Below the pieces are notes generated by a model. The model was not told where the DNA came from and did no database searches. It was given only the letters and a program-made list of their open reading frames with translations. Positions 1 through 12,420 of a stretch of DNA of 64,000 nt are shown here, one piece after another; position 1 is the first letter of the stretch; each line of letters starts with the position of its first letter. This DNA comes from Symsagittifera roscoffensis (Eukaryota > Xenacoelomorpha > Acoela > Convolutidae): contig NC_087066.1 of the NCBI RefSeq assembly GCF_963678635.1, positions 20,369,996 to 20,433,995 on the forward strand, written 5' to 3'. A program made the position numbers and the translations under genes.

Positions 1-270
1 AACTGTTTTTATCTAAACTCAAACGATTTTGTGAACTGTATGACATTTACCTTGAATTTCGCTCATGTTTTGAACTCTGAATACATACAGGACAAAAACC
101 AATTCGGCTCTAAATGATTTCGATCACCGCTCTTAATTCAACCCAAAAATTTGATTCAACTTTCAAAAATTATTTTCAACTAGCCGTAGTTAATTTAATT
201 AGTTTAAACTAAAATCCATCCAAACTCCCGTCCTAGACTCAAAGTTTAACTATCTAGGTAACTATCAGTT
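1..270. repeat. Left member of a diverged direct repeat (LTR-like)
   Basis: This stretch resembles 6880-7240 in the same orientation. Shared stretches in the same order include one around GTATGACATT with CTTGAAT, a CGGCT segment, an ATTTTCAAC segment, and a run near 200-250 around CTCCCGTC / CTCCGGTC followed by GTTTAACTAT. The left copy is cut by the window edge. A pair of direct repeats about 6.9 kb apart fits LTRs of an old retrotransposon. No primer-binding site or TG..CA ends were found, so this is only an inference. Confidence 0.35.
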
Positions 271-289
271 TTTGACATAGCGCAGTCGA

Positions 290-1155
290 AAAAGACGACG
301 GAACGCCGATTGAAATTATTTGGAAAAACTCATCAAAGGGCAGTCAGCAAGATTGGAAGAAATGGTCCGAAAAACTTAAACGAACAGTTTTTGCAAAAGA
401 TTCAGCAAATATCAAAGATGTTATAACCGTACCAATCAGAAATGAGTTAATCTACCAAAAACAGAACCATCGGAAGCGATCGAGGACCAAACTCATCGGC
501 CTGCAAGATAAAGGTTAAGCAAAGAAGCTTTTTTGCGTATTCAGACAAATACAAAAATTCAAATACAAATACATCAATTTTGCAGAAATCTGGGAACTAG
601 AAAAACGTAGTTCATGAAAACCACCAACTTAACTTACAAACGTTACACGTTTTTTGGCTGTAGACAAAAAGATCACTAATCTCTGGAAAACTTTCACAAT
701 TTTTTTCCGGACAGGCAAAATAAACTGAAAAATGGGAGATCTGGAAGAACAAAAATTTAGAAAAGTTTTCCTTATCAACATAGTAGAAACCCAGAAACAA
801 ATATGAATTGTGTACCTATCCCAAGAACTTGTGTTGGCGTACATCCTAGTCCATGCAAAGGGCATAAAAATCCGCCGAAAATAAGTAAATAATTTTTTAC
901 AAAAATCTTACCAAGCTAAAAGCAAACCTAAACTCATCATACTAGAAAAACCGAAATGTCAACTTTGCAGTCAACACTTCAAAAAATGACACCTCCTCAC
1001 ATTCTCAGCAAGAGATGCAAATTGTAACAATTGTGGTTTTGAGGTTCAGTTTGTTAAACAATGCAGAAAATAGGTTAAGAATCGAACAATTGCGTTAGAA
1101 CCAAATTTATAAATCCCTGACTAGCAATCCCAACGAGACATGCCTCAGGATAACT
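290..1155 (+). pseudogene. Decayed coding-like block, copy A, with zinc-finger-like cysteine pairs
   Basis: The block is repeated imperfectly at 1195-1915. Short reading-frame segments broken by stops and shifts can be read in both. The 5' part gives a charged, coiled-coil-like peptide (consensus near LEELIERQSSRLEEMVRK). The 3' part of this copy (954-1070) reads KCQLCSQHFKK, then a stop, then NCNNCGFEV, with a further cysteine downstream. That CxxC...CxxC layout recalls FYVE-type or similar zinc fingers, but the histidines of a true FYVE signature are missing. Both copies are degenerate. This may be exon remnants of a duplicated gene or the gag-like part of a mobile element; it is not recognised with certainty. 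Confidence 0.3.
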
Positions 1156-1194
1156 AGGTGTTTTTAGTCCTGGTAACAATATTTTTTTGATATG

Positions 1195-1915
1195 GATTAG
1201 TCGAATCACTCGGTTGAACATGGATTAAAATTTATTGGAAGAACTCATCGAACGACAGTCTTCAAGACTGGGAGAATGATCCGAAAAACTTCAACAAACA
1301 GTTATTGCAAAGGATTCAGTCGACATCAAAGATGTTATTAACCTTCCATTGAAAAACCTTCCACCGAATTAGAGAACCAGCATACAGTAATCGGACAAAC
1401 GCAAAGAAATCAGGCAAAAGGGCCTTAGACATACTTTTTGCTGAAATCTGGGAGTTATCAAAGTCTGATATTTTGAAAAAACCTCGACTTTATCCTACAA
1501 ACAATACAAATATTTCGGCTGTAGACAACAAGTTTACTGATCTATGGAAAAACTTCACGAAGTCTTATCCGAAACAGCAAAAAAACTGAAAAAGTGAAAA
1601 CTAGAAGAAAAAGTAATATGAGAAATTTTCCCTATCAACATGAGAAATTGGCAATCTAACAAAGTTTATGCATCGTGTATGAAAATTCATCAAAAATAAG
1701 TAAAGAATCATGTACATAATTTTGTACAAAACGCCTATCGAGCTAAAAGCAATGCTACACGTAACACATCCCCAGCTGAAAGTGTAACAATTGGAGTCGT
1801 AAAGTTCATGTTGCTAACCACTGTACAATATAAGCTAGGAACCAAACAAATGTGGTAATAGTGAATTTGAAGGACTCTGATCAGCAATCCCAACAAGACA
1901 CGTCTGAGGAAAACC
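1195..1915 (+). pseudogene. Decayed coding-like block, copy B
   Basis: This is a second copy of 290-1155, offset by about 907 bases at its start and about 760 at its end, so it lacks some 150 bases internally. Shared landmarks are GATGTTAT near 1330, GAAATCTGGGA near 1443, GGCTGTAGACAA near 1518, CCCTATCAACAT near 1630 and AATCCCAAC near 1887. The cysteine codons of copy A are mostly lost here. Preservation of similar reading-frame segments in both copies suggests the ancestor was coding. Function is unknown. Confidence 0.3.
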
Positions 1916-4900
1916 CCGAATTTTCAATAACCCATCTCCCATCTGACTTCTTAGTTTTAGCTGTAGATAGCAACAACGAGGTGCTTTTTTTAGAGACTGA
2001 TTAGAAAGCGGAATGAAAATATTTTTTGCAAGCGACGGAAATGAATTTAAGAAAACATTGACAGACTCTCGAAAGTTCAAGCAGAGGGCAAATTTGCCAA
2101 AGTTGCTTATCAAAGATTTGACAGCACTATCAAAATCATCGGAAAAATTAAAGTGAGATTTCATCGTTTGGGATGTTGGTAACCAGAAACTTATATACCC
2201 AAATGTGGGAAAATAAATTTGCAGGGGAAAGAACTTTTTGCCATATCAAGGAGTAAAAATTTCACAACTTTAGTCACCACATGCACATCCTGCCTGCCTG
2301 AGAATCACGAAGACAAATCCTGTTGGGATGTTTTTGAACGAAAACATATGTGACTCACATGTTTGTTCAGTCATCATTCCCGGAAAAGCATAGCAACAAT
2401 AGTTTAATATGTAATTTTCCCAACTTTATTACTAGAGGTGGTATTTCAAAAAAAAATGTTTTTATATCTATTTTAACGAATTATTGATGCCTAATACCGC
2501 TCGAGTTTAAGGAAAAAAATTTCCCACACGTTTACACCCAAAATAGAAACAATGTATTGACCAAATAACGGTCATTTAGAAAAGATATCAGCCGTTAAAA
2601 AGATTAATTCAAATACCCAGTAGTCATAACCGTGAAAAGAGACGTGTCAATCAAACCGGCTTTGAGATCCAGAACGTTGAACAAACATTCAAAGTGTAAT
2701 AAAAGTCAAATGCCTGAATTATTTGAAATGCTTGATAATCACGATTAGCGACAATGATGAAATTAAAATCTGGTTTTCATCTATTGACCTACAAACTACG
2801 CACAGCCGAATACCACTATCAAAAAAGCTAGCAAACAATGAACTTTCAATCTAGTTAGTGCTATTACAAGGGGCTCGTACAGACTTAAAGGAGGATTGTA
2901 GGCTTTATGAGACATACCCAATGGGTTCCAACAAACAATGGTCAGACTGACGAACACAAATTCTTAACTGGTTGATATTTGGCTTGCTACCGTCAAGTAG
3001 CTCAAAAATTACTGTTAACAATTTCGAGATGGTCTGAAATTTTTCAATGAGAAAATTTTATATGTAATGGGACAAATATCAGTTTTTTTACTCTAATTTT
3101 AAGTTTTAAGGGTGATTTACAGGATTTAAAACCTATGCTAAGGGAACCCCCCTTTTTTCATGCAAACGACGCGTTTCGATGTTTGAAAGAACCCAAATTA
3201 AAAAAAGATATAGGATAAGGGAACAATCAATCAATTCAATAGGTTTTTGCCGAGCTCGGCTTTACCGTTTTGCGGATTAGGGCAGAAAAACAACCAGTTT
3301 AACTGTCTAAAAACACATCAAATAGCTTTAGAAAAAATCAAGGGAGAGTTTTTAAGACAGTGACGAATCACCAGTTTAAAACTAAGCTGGAAACGTGAAT
3401 GAGAAACGTTGCTTGACATCCCGGCGTGAGCACTTCCTTATAAAAAGATTAAGGGGGAAATTGGAAGAGAGCAGCATTTGCCAGCAGGCTTTTAAAAAAA
3501 CACAATCTTGTCTAGCCCGTTGGGTTGACATACTTTTGTCATACTTTTTTATCTTACAACTTTAGCCGAATATTGAAATGGGACAAGTCGATTGTTCATC
3601 AAAACAACCAACGTGTGAGTCCATTTTCATTTCATATATGCGGAACAATTTGATGAAAAAAAGCATCGGTACAACATATTAGTATCTTACTCGGTTTTGA
3701 AACACTGATGCCAAAGTTTTCACGCTAAAAAAAGAGTCTTTTTTAAAAATTTTGAATGAAACATTTAGAGAGCAACCTGATTGATCAGAACAACAGAAAA
3801 CAGACAACGAAAAAAATGAACGTTAAAATAATTAAAAAGGCTGCAGAAATTTTGCAAAACATCTACTCTCGTTCTTTATTTGCATTGCGTCAAAACTTTC
3901 AACCGCGTACAGAAATGCGCTGCAAAATTGTAAATTTTTCATCAAAAGTTTTGCTAAATATAAGATAACAGAACTTACCTTGTACACAATTCTTCCTTCG
4001 CAGACAAACCTCCAGAAACGACCATGGGTTGTTGAAATTTAGAACCTTCACAAAACCCTAAATCAGCAAAACACAACACCTTCTCATTCTTTCATTCTTT
4101 TAGCCATAGATCTTTGAAACATGGTTTTCCCTGAGCAAAAAGATTTGATGTTGAAAAAATTCCCGTAGCCATTGTTAAAGGGAGAAAAGCAGACATTTTG
4201 TAGCTGGGAGTTTACTACAAACTTTATCTGAACAAACCACACGTTTCCGGATGATGTTTATGTTTTGATGAAAAAATTTTAATACCAGCTTGTCCACACA
4301 AACAACAAGGCTACAAGGCTTCATGAAGCATGCCACAAAGAGTTTGCCATGAAACGGTTAGCAGTGCAAAAATTATGCTAGCCGAAGTTTTTTTAGAAAA
4401 TTCAAGTGCATGGCGAATATTATATTGAATAAAAGCAGGTAAGCATTTAAAACCTCTAACCCTGCAAGTAGGCCTGAGTAAATTGTCGTCGGTCGTAGAA
4501 CCGAATCAAAAACAAGAGTTAGATCTCACCGACCCTTTATGGCTAATTTGTATTTAAGGGCCGGAATATGTATTTTGTATGTTGACACAATTTCTAAAAG
4601 TTCCTTCAGCCCAAGTAACATTTAACAATTTGTCAAAACCGGTGATAAATTTTCTCATTGTTGCATAGCTTTGCATGGAACTATAGATGATTGAAAAAAA
4701 AGACCTTGGGCTAGGACTAATTTCAAATGAAGTTCGAGAATTCTCTCAAGATAAAAAAAATGAATTTAAGCACGTTGGGCAATCACAGAGCTATGGACCT
4801 GGTCGAATGGCTATAAAAAAACTACTGAAACGCAACGACTGACCACATATTTCAAGAGAAGTCGAAATTTCCTTTGGAACTAGCAATGTTGAAAATAATA
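1916..4900. other. Gene-free AT-rich stretch
   Basis: No open frame with recognisable protein features, no tRNA-like box pair and no clear repeat boundary was seen. The short open frames here (for example 3756-3968 on the plus strand) have compositions expected of random AT-rich DNA. The stretch may be the interior of the putative LTR element bounded by 1-270 and 6880-7240. Confidence 0.4.
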
Positions 4901-6690
4901 AAAACTTAGCTGATCGCTTTTTGAAGCACACTTCGGTAGAAGACTTCGATAGAATAGAAGAACGCTAATGTGTCGAGAGAGGAGACATGATTAGGATTCT
5001 ACTGACTTTATTGAGGATGGAAATCTCAATGACGACTTATAACTCTCATTTATATAGCGAACGCGACGAAACTTGTCTACATAACTTTAATTGTACAGTC
5101 AAAGTTCTTACTCGAAAAAGACAAAAGCTGTGAGACGGAAAAGACAAAAGCTATGAGAGTAGCAAATTTTAATATAAAATATCCGTCGGATAAGCCCATT
5201 GTGTGTTGAGAGGCTCAAGAAACGTAAGAGGACGAACTTTACTATAGATCATTTGAGGAGGAAATCATAAGAGAGACAGATGATACTATTATACTTGAAA
5301 GTGGCAAATTAATCCGTAAATCTGTTTTGACCGTGATGAAAACAACGGAAGCAAAAGATTAATTTTATGTAAAATTATGCTTTAGAAGGCTCTAGACTCA
5401 ATAAAAAATCACGAGGGTTTCAAAAGTTTAAAGCAACACAGAAGAAAAGGAAGAAAAAATAAGCAAGCGAAACTCGAAGGTCAAGATATCGCAAAAAGAA
5501 CTTCGGTTACGAGTAGTTCAAAAGAAACTATGCAAAGATAATTTGAACGTTCAGGAGGAGAGAAAACGCCTACGTGTACCCTTGGGGGGAAAAACTAAGA
5601 ACTAACGTGAACAGGAAACTGACAGGGATGACATTGTACAAACATCAATAGTTATCTCTCAACTGAGACAGTGTCCAAAGACGACGCGAGTGACCCCTTC
5701 CTATTTAGAGAACTAAAAGCGACAAACCAGAAGGATACCATGAGAGAGATACAAATCACTCCTACAGACAAAAAGTTAAATTGGAAAAAGACGAAGATCG
5801 GAAAACTTAACAACAGACAACATGTACTAGAAGAACCACGGATCTTGAACACAGAGTACACTGAGACAAACTTTAGACATAACTGTTATCCGGCAAGATA
5901 CCACCCACATGGAATGTGCCTGTCATACTTTTGGGTAGTCCAGAAGAAAATGAGGGAAGACCCATTGAGCAAAATTTAACAGACCAAAAGACCAACTTAT
6001 CATTTTCACCTTCGGAAGACAACAGTGTGACGGATTCACCAATCCGTCCAAAGCTGATCATGAAAACAATTTTAAAAAAGAAACTGAATTTCTCAATCGC
6101 CAGACTTTTAGGAGTGGCACTGTGAAAAACGTGTACGCCAATGAAGTCCACATCCCCTAAAAACTGCCTGACTCTTTAGTCCGACAAAACTCTACACCGC
6201 TAAGATCGAGACAGCTTCCCTCATTGTTGAATGATGGAGTGTTCAGAAGCCTTATCGAAGTCCCGGACGACACACCAGGCGAGCGTGAATCAACGTGTTT
6301 TAGAACTCCCTCGGATATCAACTTGGAAGCTTTAACTATCGAAGTGGCGAATCCACACGTCATTTGCGTGTTTCATACCACCACGGACTCTTACACCCTG
6401 AGGCAATCGGAACCAGACACATCCAAATCGGACGATTGAGGTAAATTGGTATCAATGAAATCTTTTAACATCAATTCGGCACCTTGCTCTTTAAAAAGAC
6501 TGAAATTCGACATGATGGTCAAGAAACAACCCTACTATCGAAGGGGCAGCCCTACAGAGACGTTTCAAACTGAGATTCTGGACTGGATGAAAATGACATC
6601 AACTATAGACGCGATGGAACTCCTCGCCCGAATGAAGAGGTTGGAAGAACTAAGAGCATGGGCTGCTTATATAGCTGCTTGACGAGATTC
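4900..6690 (+). pseudogene. Broken unknown protein-coding-like region
   Basis: This stretch is less AT-rich than its surroundings. Consecutive plus-strand segments in shifting frames read like a hydrophilic protein. Examples are a lysine/glutamate-rich part at about 5400-5580, an open frame at 5671-5979, one at 5916-6125, and a nearly continuous frame from about 6122 to 6682. That last frame has two in-frame stops and contains EVPDDTPGERE and ends in a helical segment with MELLARMKRLEELRAWAA. At least two frameshifts and several stops are needed to join the pieces, so it is not a working gene as it stands. It lies just inside the right member of the putative LTR pair, where the last ORF of an LTR element would be expected. 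No homologue is recognised. A multi-exon host gene cannot be fully excluded. Confidence 0.4.
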
Positions 6691-6879
6691 AGATTTCATC
6701 CATGATTTTGTTTGATCTATACCTTTTGTTGCTATCAATCAGTTAGTTTGTTACTTTACATAGCTATATGAACCTTTGTTTGGTACAAACGTTCTCTGAA
6801 CCCCAAACTTCTGTTATGGCTTTAAAATTATCAACCTTTGGTCGTTACATAATCGAGTAACTTGCCTAATTCAATTAAC

Positions 6880-7240
6880 CCCTTTTTCAGGGAAATGCGA
6901 AGTGTATGACATTAATCTTGAATCTCGTTCAAAATTGGAAGTCATTTTATATACCTGCCAAAAGCCCATCGGCTTTTGAATCTGACTCATTATCGACACT
7001 GTTCTCTATAAAATCATAACTTTTAATTCAATTATAACAACTTAATTTTAAGAAATCTTAGATTAGTTAGGAACTTTTTAAATTCATTTTCAACAAGCTA
7101 ACTCCAAAGTAGTCTTAGTCTTAGTTCATTTAGGGCCTTTTAAACTCAACTTATTTTGAAGTAGTCTTCGCTTAAATCCTATCTTAACTCCGGTCTTAGT
7201 TTCGATGTTTAACAGTATAGTTAAAGCTGGCCTCATTGTT
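6880..7240. repeat. Right member of the diverged direct repeat (LTR-like)
   Basis: Same-orientation partner of 1-270. It includes GTGTATGACATTAATCTTGA near 6902, AATTCATTTTCAACAAGC near 7080, and CTTAACTCCGGTCTTAG near 7182 followed by GTTTAACAGTAT. Identity to the left copy looks moderate, so if these are LTRs the insertion is old. Confidence 0.35.
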
Positions 7241-7498
7241 TAACAGAAAAGCAGAAACAATTTTTGGTAGATGTGTTGAACCAACTGAAAAGTCTGTTTC
7301 CACAGTCAATAGAATTTATATCGCGATCCAAAAATTCTGCGCTTTGTTGCTGTTTCATTGTTATAAAAGCTATTTATGAGGTTGTGAGCTAAAACTAACA
7401 GTCAAGACAGCGAAGCAAGCAGGAGTTTGAAGTAACCATTCTGAAAGGTATCAATCAGCAGTTTCATGACAAAAAAGTTTATCTCTAACAACCACATG

Positions 7499-7615
7499 AT
7501 TACTACGAGGCCAAACTGCGCATTGGATAGGAACATAATTTGGGGTCTGTTTACTCCTGCATTCCTGAGACAAGTTTTAAACATATTCCAAGTGCACGTG
7601 GATTCCAATTATAAT
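7499..7615. mobile_element. Terminal fragment of the CGAGGCCAAACTG element family
   Basis: The sequence starts with ATTACTACGAGGCCAAACTG and continues with TTGGATAGG, a CATTCCTGAGACAAG-like segment and ACGTGGATTCC. This parallels the termini of the elements at 10017-10598 (inner side of its right end, reversed) and 13774-15291. No matching second terminus was found nearby, so it is a fragment, or the element extends to about 8.2 kb with a lost end. Confidence 0.6.
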
Positions 7616-8027
7616 TTTTTCCTAGACACATTGTAGAAAAATTTATTTACCTACAATTTGTCGGCACGCTAATTTTTTCCGGATTCGGCGACGAGGGAAT
7701 AAATATTGTTCAGCGTTCCGCAAAAAAGAAGCTGATTCAACAAATGTAAGTTGATTCCACAATCGTAATTTTATTTGTTATATTGAATTGCATCGGTCAT
7801 GGTGTGATCAATTAAGAGCTATAGCTAAATTTATTATCTGTCAAATGCGGATTTCAAAATCAGGGGTTTCTTTTTTGTTACTTAAATTCAATAAAAATTA
7901 TTAGATCATTTTTCAAACAAATTTCTGGATGTACTCCTAAAATGTTTCGAAAAAATGAAAATTTTTAATAGATTAAACTTAAAACCCATGAAAATAGATT
8001 ATAATTATAACCCATGAAAAAAACGTC

Positions 8028-8195
8028 AGTCTGTTTTCATTCTTTCTGTGTTTGAGATCTAAAAAAGTTAGTTCCTTCAGTTTTTGAGATCGGAAAAATT
8101 GATTTTTTTTTTCAGTAATTGAGATCGGAAAAGTGTTCATTCTTTCAGTATTTGAGATCGGAAACGTGTTCATTTTTTCAGTTTTTGAGATTTAG
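8028..8195. repeat. Short tandem repeat, about 35-40 bp unit
   Basis: About four to five imperfect copies of a unit containing TTTCAGTATTTGAGATCGGA followed by AAAGTGTTCATT. Related GAGATTCAGTATTTGAG repeats occur at 14330-14400 inside the 13774-15291 element. This array may therefore be the interior of a copy of the same family that begins at 7499. Confidence 0.65.
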
Positions 8196-8229
8196 CTGGT
8201 GAGTTGAAACTGTTGGCAGTAAATGAGAT

Positions 8230-10010
8230 TGAACTCATGGGCAGTCTTATTGATGACCAACAAGCAAACGAAGCTCATTGTTTTCTTATTTTTCATTAAA
8301 AATTGTCAAGTGTAATAGCGTTTTGTTTCAGGTTGCCGTCCTTTGCGGAGAGACCTGATTGATTATCGGGCGTTGATGGGTTGTCTGTGATGTCACAAAT
8401 ACGTTCGATAGTTTCTTTGAATCGAGATTCAGGTAGCATGTTTTTTAGATTGTAACTTTTTAGAGTTTGATGAAACTAAAAGCTTTTTTAAAGAGAGCAA
8501 ATTCGTGTATATGATGGACAAAAGCATGCGATTTCTTCAAACTGTCATTTTTTGATTGCACATATTTTACTTTCAAATAAATCATTCTTCAGAACTTTTT
8601 GTGCTACTTTGTGTAGCCACAGATGATTCTTGACTTCTTTCTTATTCACACTGATAACAAAATTTTTATAGCTTTGAATTTATTCTCTATTCAATAAATT
8701 TACTGTAGATTTTTTTAAAACTATTTTGCAATTTCTCCATGACAATTCAGCTAATAAAAACATGGGAAAGGAGGTTTTTATCTGTTGATGATTGATATCT
8801 TATTGGGACTGATTCTGCTCTCTGGTGCCATCAATTGTGATTTTTCTCATTTTTTCTTCCTATCAATCAACCGATGCAGTTTTTGAAAAGTTTGGCTGAA
8901 TGACCTTCTTATGAATAAAAAAAAGAATTTACAAAAAACATTGTCATAAACAGAATACCCATATCTGATCGTTGAAGTGTGTAGCATCATACCCAAAACC
9001 TGGTTCTCGGGTTCGCTCACAATCCAGAAAGACCTCGTGAGCAAGAACTCTTTGGCAACATACGTGGAGTGCTTCCGCAGAACAGTATCATCAGCAGAAA
9101 ACAGTCAGCCGTAAAAGTTAGTGTCAGTTATCTGTTTCTGGCACTGTTTCGAGAAAAAAACTGATTTTTGATTGACAAGACTAATGGCTACATGCGAATA
9201 AAGAAGTATGCAGAAAGGATTAGTCCGGGAATCGCATAAAATATTATGGCAAAGAAAGTGGCAAAGGGCCGGGTGTGTTGGAACAAGCAAATTGTACAGG
9301 ATAACAATCCAGTATAAATTAAAGATTGCGCAATATAAAGAAATAAAATCGAGCAAATTGCAGTCGAGGCTAATTTTTTGTTCCGCTTTATTGTTCCGCT
9401 TGAGAGAAAGTTTGATTGTACTGGGTTAAAAGGAGTAATCATGTAAATTACACAAAACTGGTTACGTAACTCATTAGATAGTCAGAAAATGAGAGAGACA
9501 AGTTTCGAGTTCACGAATGCAAATGGGAGGGTAGTTGTAGATTCGCCTAATTGAGGTGAAGCATGTGAAAACAGACAGAGCGATGACTGGGTCGATTACA
9601 TTTTGAAGGATGATGGGAAAGTAAACCATTTTAAGATGCATCCAAAATTTGTGATGGATCCAAGAGACGGATCCAAATTGAATCCCAGAATGAAATAGAA
9701 GTTGAAAGCAGCACTGATTGAGTGTCTGAAAACAAATGGTAGAATCGATAGACAAGAGAGCTCCGGACGACCGCTCCTCTTGATTTCAACAACAACGCGA
9801 CAATTGACTCGCGGCAGTTTTCCAAAACATCGCGACAGCTTTCCATTGTGGTCTGAAATTTAGTTTAAGAAAACGAAAAAAAAGTAAAAACCCTTTTTGG
9901 CGCGGTGAACTATGAATTTTGGTAAATATTGACACCAAAAGCGCGTTTTAAAATTTTTTATTGGTCGCTGAAGAAAGTGCGTGACCTTGAGGCCTGGAAG
10001 TTTAAGGGAA
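8230..10010. other. Gene-free stretch
   Basis: No supported gene or RNA was seen. Open frames of 60-93 codons on both strands (for example 9188-9442 and 9474-9755 minus) show no conserved motif, start context or splice structure. They look like chance frames. Confidence 0.4.
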
Positions 10011-10016
10011 AATGAA

Positions 10017-10598
10017 CATTACGAGGCCAAACTGTGTATTCTGTGCATTGTAAACGGATTCCGCAACAGGCCAAAATCAGCTTTGCAACTCAGCAACATT
10101 GCTTGCGAAATCCGCAACTGTATTTGCGGAATGCAGAACAGTTTGTGGAATCCATAAATAAATAATAAGACATGTGTATAGTTACATTGAGCTGTTGGGG
10201 AATCCGCAACTGTAAGCGGAATCCTCAAATTGTAAGTGGAATCCGTAAAATGTAAATGAAATCCGCAAATTGTAAGTGGATTCAGCATTTGTTTGCGAAT
10301 TCCACTTAAATTTGCGGATTCCACTCACATTTTGAGGCTTCCACTTACTTTTTGCGGAATCCAACTACAGTTGTGGAATCCAGAACAAGTAGCTATATTT
10401 GCTTGTTGCGGAATCAGCAACAAAACAAATGTGCCAGACGAAATTAACATTAAGGTATTTTTACGCGGAATCCACGAAATTTTTGTAAGTTGAACCCACT
10501 TATACTTTGAAACATGTTTAAAGATTTTCCTCTGGAATCCAGGAACATACAGACACAAAATTGTGCGTCTATCCAGCCCACAGTTTGGCCTCGTAATG
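10017..10598. mobile_element. Non-autonomous element with perfect 20-bp terminal inverted repeats
   Basis: The left end at 10017-10036 reads CATTACGAGGCCAAACTGTG, and 10579-10598 is its exact reverse complement. The 582-bp interior has no coding capacity. It is filled with degenerate ~20-bp repeats of the type GGAATCCGCAAATTGTAAGT, running in one direction in the left half and inverted in the right half, so the whole element can fold back on itself. No convincing target-site duplication is visible (flanks AAAATGAA and AAAAATAT). It is related to 13774-15291 and 7499-7615. The transposase family cannot be named from the ends. Confidence 0.8.
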
Positions 10599-10884
10599 AA
10601 AAATATACTGCTCTTGAATGATATTTCCAAACTTTTAGAAATGCGCAAAAATTTAAGCCTTGGCTTAATCAATGTTAAGGGACGTGAATTCGAATAAGTT
10701 TATTGCTAAAACTATAAAACTGATTGATCCGTTCCATGATAACCTTTAACATTTTTTTTAAAAACATAAAATATAATATAATACTTTAAATTAAACGTCT
10801 ATCAATTTGCATTGGAATGCGCAATAAAATGAGAAAACATTGAGATATCTTTTTTGAAAATTTTAACGATAACAACAAAGATAG

Positions 10885-11060
10885 CCGGTTACAGTACAAG
10901 TAACCGAGAAGGTTCCGAATCTAATCTTAGGAAAGACTTCGAATTGTCGATATGTACTTTTTCAAATTAGTGTCGATTTTTCTGCGTGGTATGTTAAAAA
11001 CTAAAACTTAGGAATATTCGACAGCCATAGTCAACCAGGCAAATTGGACAATAGTTTTTG
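10885..11060. repeat. Dispersed repeat family C, copy 1
   Basis: Begins with ATAGCCGGTTACAGTACAAG. It contains a CTGCGTGGTATG segment and ATATTCGACAGCC, and ends near CAAATTGGACAATAG. The same ordered landmarks recur at 12105-12420 and, more diverged, at 23830-24180. It is non-coding and its class is unknown. Confidence 0.55.
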
Positions 11061-12100
11061 AAGACACAAAGGAAATCATAAGAAAACAAAAAAAAACATT
11101 ATTTGTTTTTTCTTTTTGTTTGCAATTTTTTTTTTTGAATTTTTGAAGCTTTTGATTCCGAAAATGTAGTTTAGAAATCTAAAAAAAACTAATTTTGCTC
11201 CACTAGAAATACAATAAAGCATAAGCACAGAATCGAAGCTCTGCTTCGCACCACTTGCCATACACAAAACCGCCGAATCTCAGAAAAGTTAACAGAATGC
11301 AAAAAAAACTGGAAGTATTCAAAACTGTGCTTCAAACTGAAAACCATTTTCATTAGAAAACGCCTGAAAAAACACAACAACCAGTATTGAACTAGCTTGC
11401 GGAACGTTGAATTACACTACTTATGGCGCTACTTATTGTGCTACATTATAGTCAGTGGGAAAAAAGAGAGACAAAAGAGTTTCTGAAAAAAAAATGAAAA
11501 AATTATTGGAAACTATAATATGAAAAACTTGGAAAAACTACAGCTTCAGAAACTACATAAATGTATCAGATTATGTTCATTATGTTGCACATAACAGTTG
11601 CAAGAAACGTTATACAAAATGAAAAAAATATATAAATTCCCAAAAATATAACTCGCCGGGAAACCGCAAAATCAGACTTTGTAAATTTACTGAACTTTCA
11701 AATATGGTACTAAACTGTTTGAATTGGAAAAAAATCCATGCTTTAAAACGCAGACCTTAAAAACCGCACAGGATTAAAAAAATGAGCGCAAAAACTGGCC
11801 GTCAAGCAGAACAGTGAGTTACTCAATTTAGCTGGCAATTTCTATAATCCGAACTATCCGTCTTTTGTCATTTATATCTGTAGGCATGTTGGAGTTGGTG
11901 AAAGATCCAAGTCACCATCGTTTCATCACATAAGTCTCAAAAAAAGAGGCTTGTGTTGGCAGTTAATAAAATGATCATTTTATCGCTTTTTTGTTCTCAT
12001 CAATTAACTAACAAATAAAATGAGGCCTTCCGGTGAAAGGTATAATTTTTCAGATGTCAAAATAGTGTTTATTCAGGCCAACACAAATTTAATTGTCGCT
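11061..12100. other. Gene-free stretch
   Basis: Nothing supportable was found beyond a GAAGCTCTGCTTC palindrome at about 11235. That palindrome resembles the GAAGCTGCGCTTC hairpin of the SINE-like repeats at 44856 and 63598. Long A and T runs dominate. Confidence 0.4.
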
Positions 12101-12104
12101 AAGG

Positions 12105-12420
12105 ATAGCCGGTTATTGTACAAGTAGCACAGAGAATTCCGATATAGTCTTGAAAAAATACAAAAAAGTTATTTGAAATTAGTTTAGTTTTTTTTTGCGT
12201 GGTGTGATGAAATGATCTGAACAAGAAACTAGAGCTTATGTATATTCGACAACCCTAATAAAATAAGAAAATTGAACAATCATTTTGTAGAAAAACAAAC
12301 TTTACTCGAGTGAAACTAAGTTTCCATGGCTTCAGTTAAGCTATAGTAAGCTACTAAAGTAAGCTATTAGCCTGCTCGCTTGCTTTGTTTGCTCGAATTA
12401 GGACTAAAAACCAAACATTT
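12105..12420. repeat. Dispersed repeat family C, copy 2
   Basis: Contains ATAGCCGGTTATTGTACAAG, then TTGCGTGGTGTGATGA, GATCTGAAC, and ATATTCGACAACCC, as in copy 1 and copy 3. It extends to a GCTCGCTTGCTT segment near 12375 that parallels GCTCGCTCGCTTCATTCGCT at about 24100. Confidence 0.55.
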
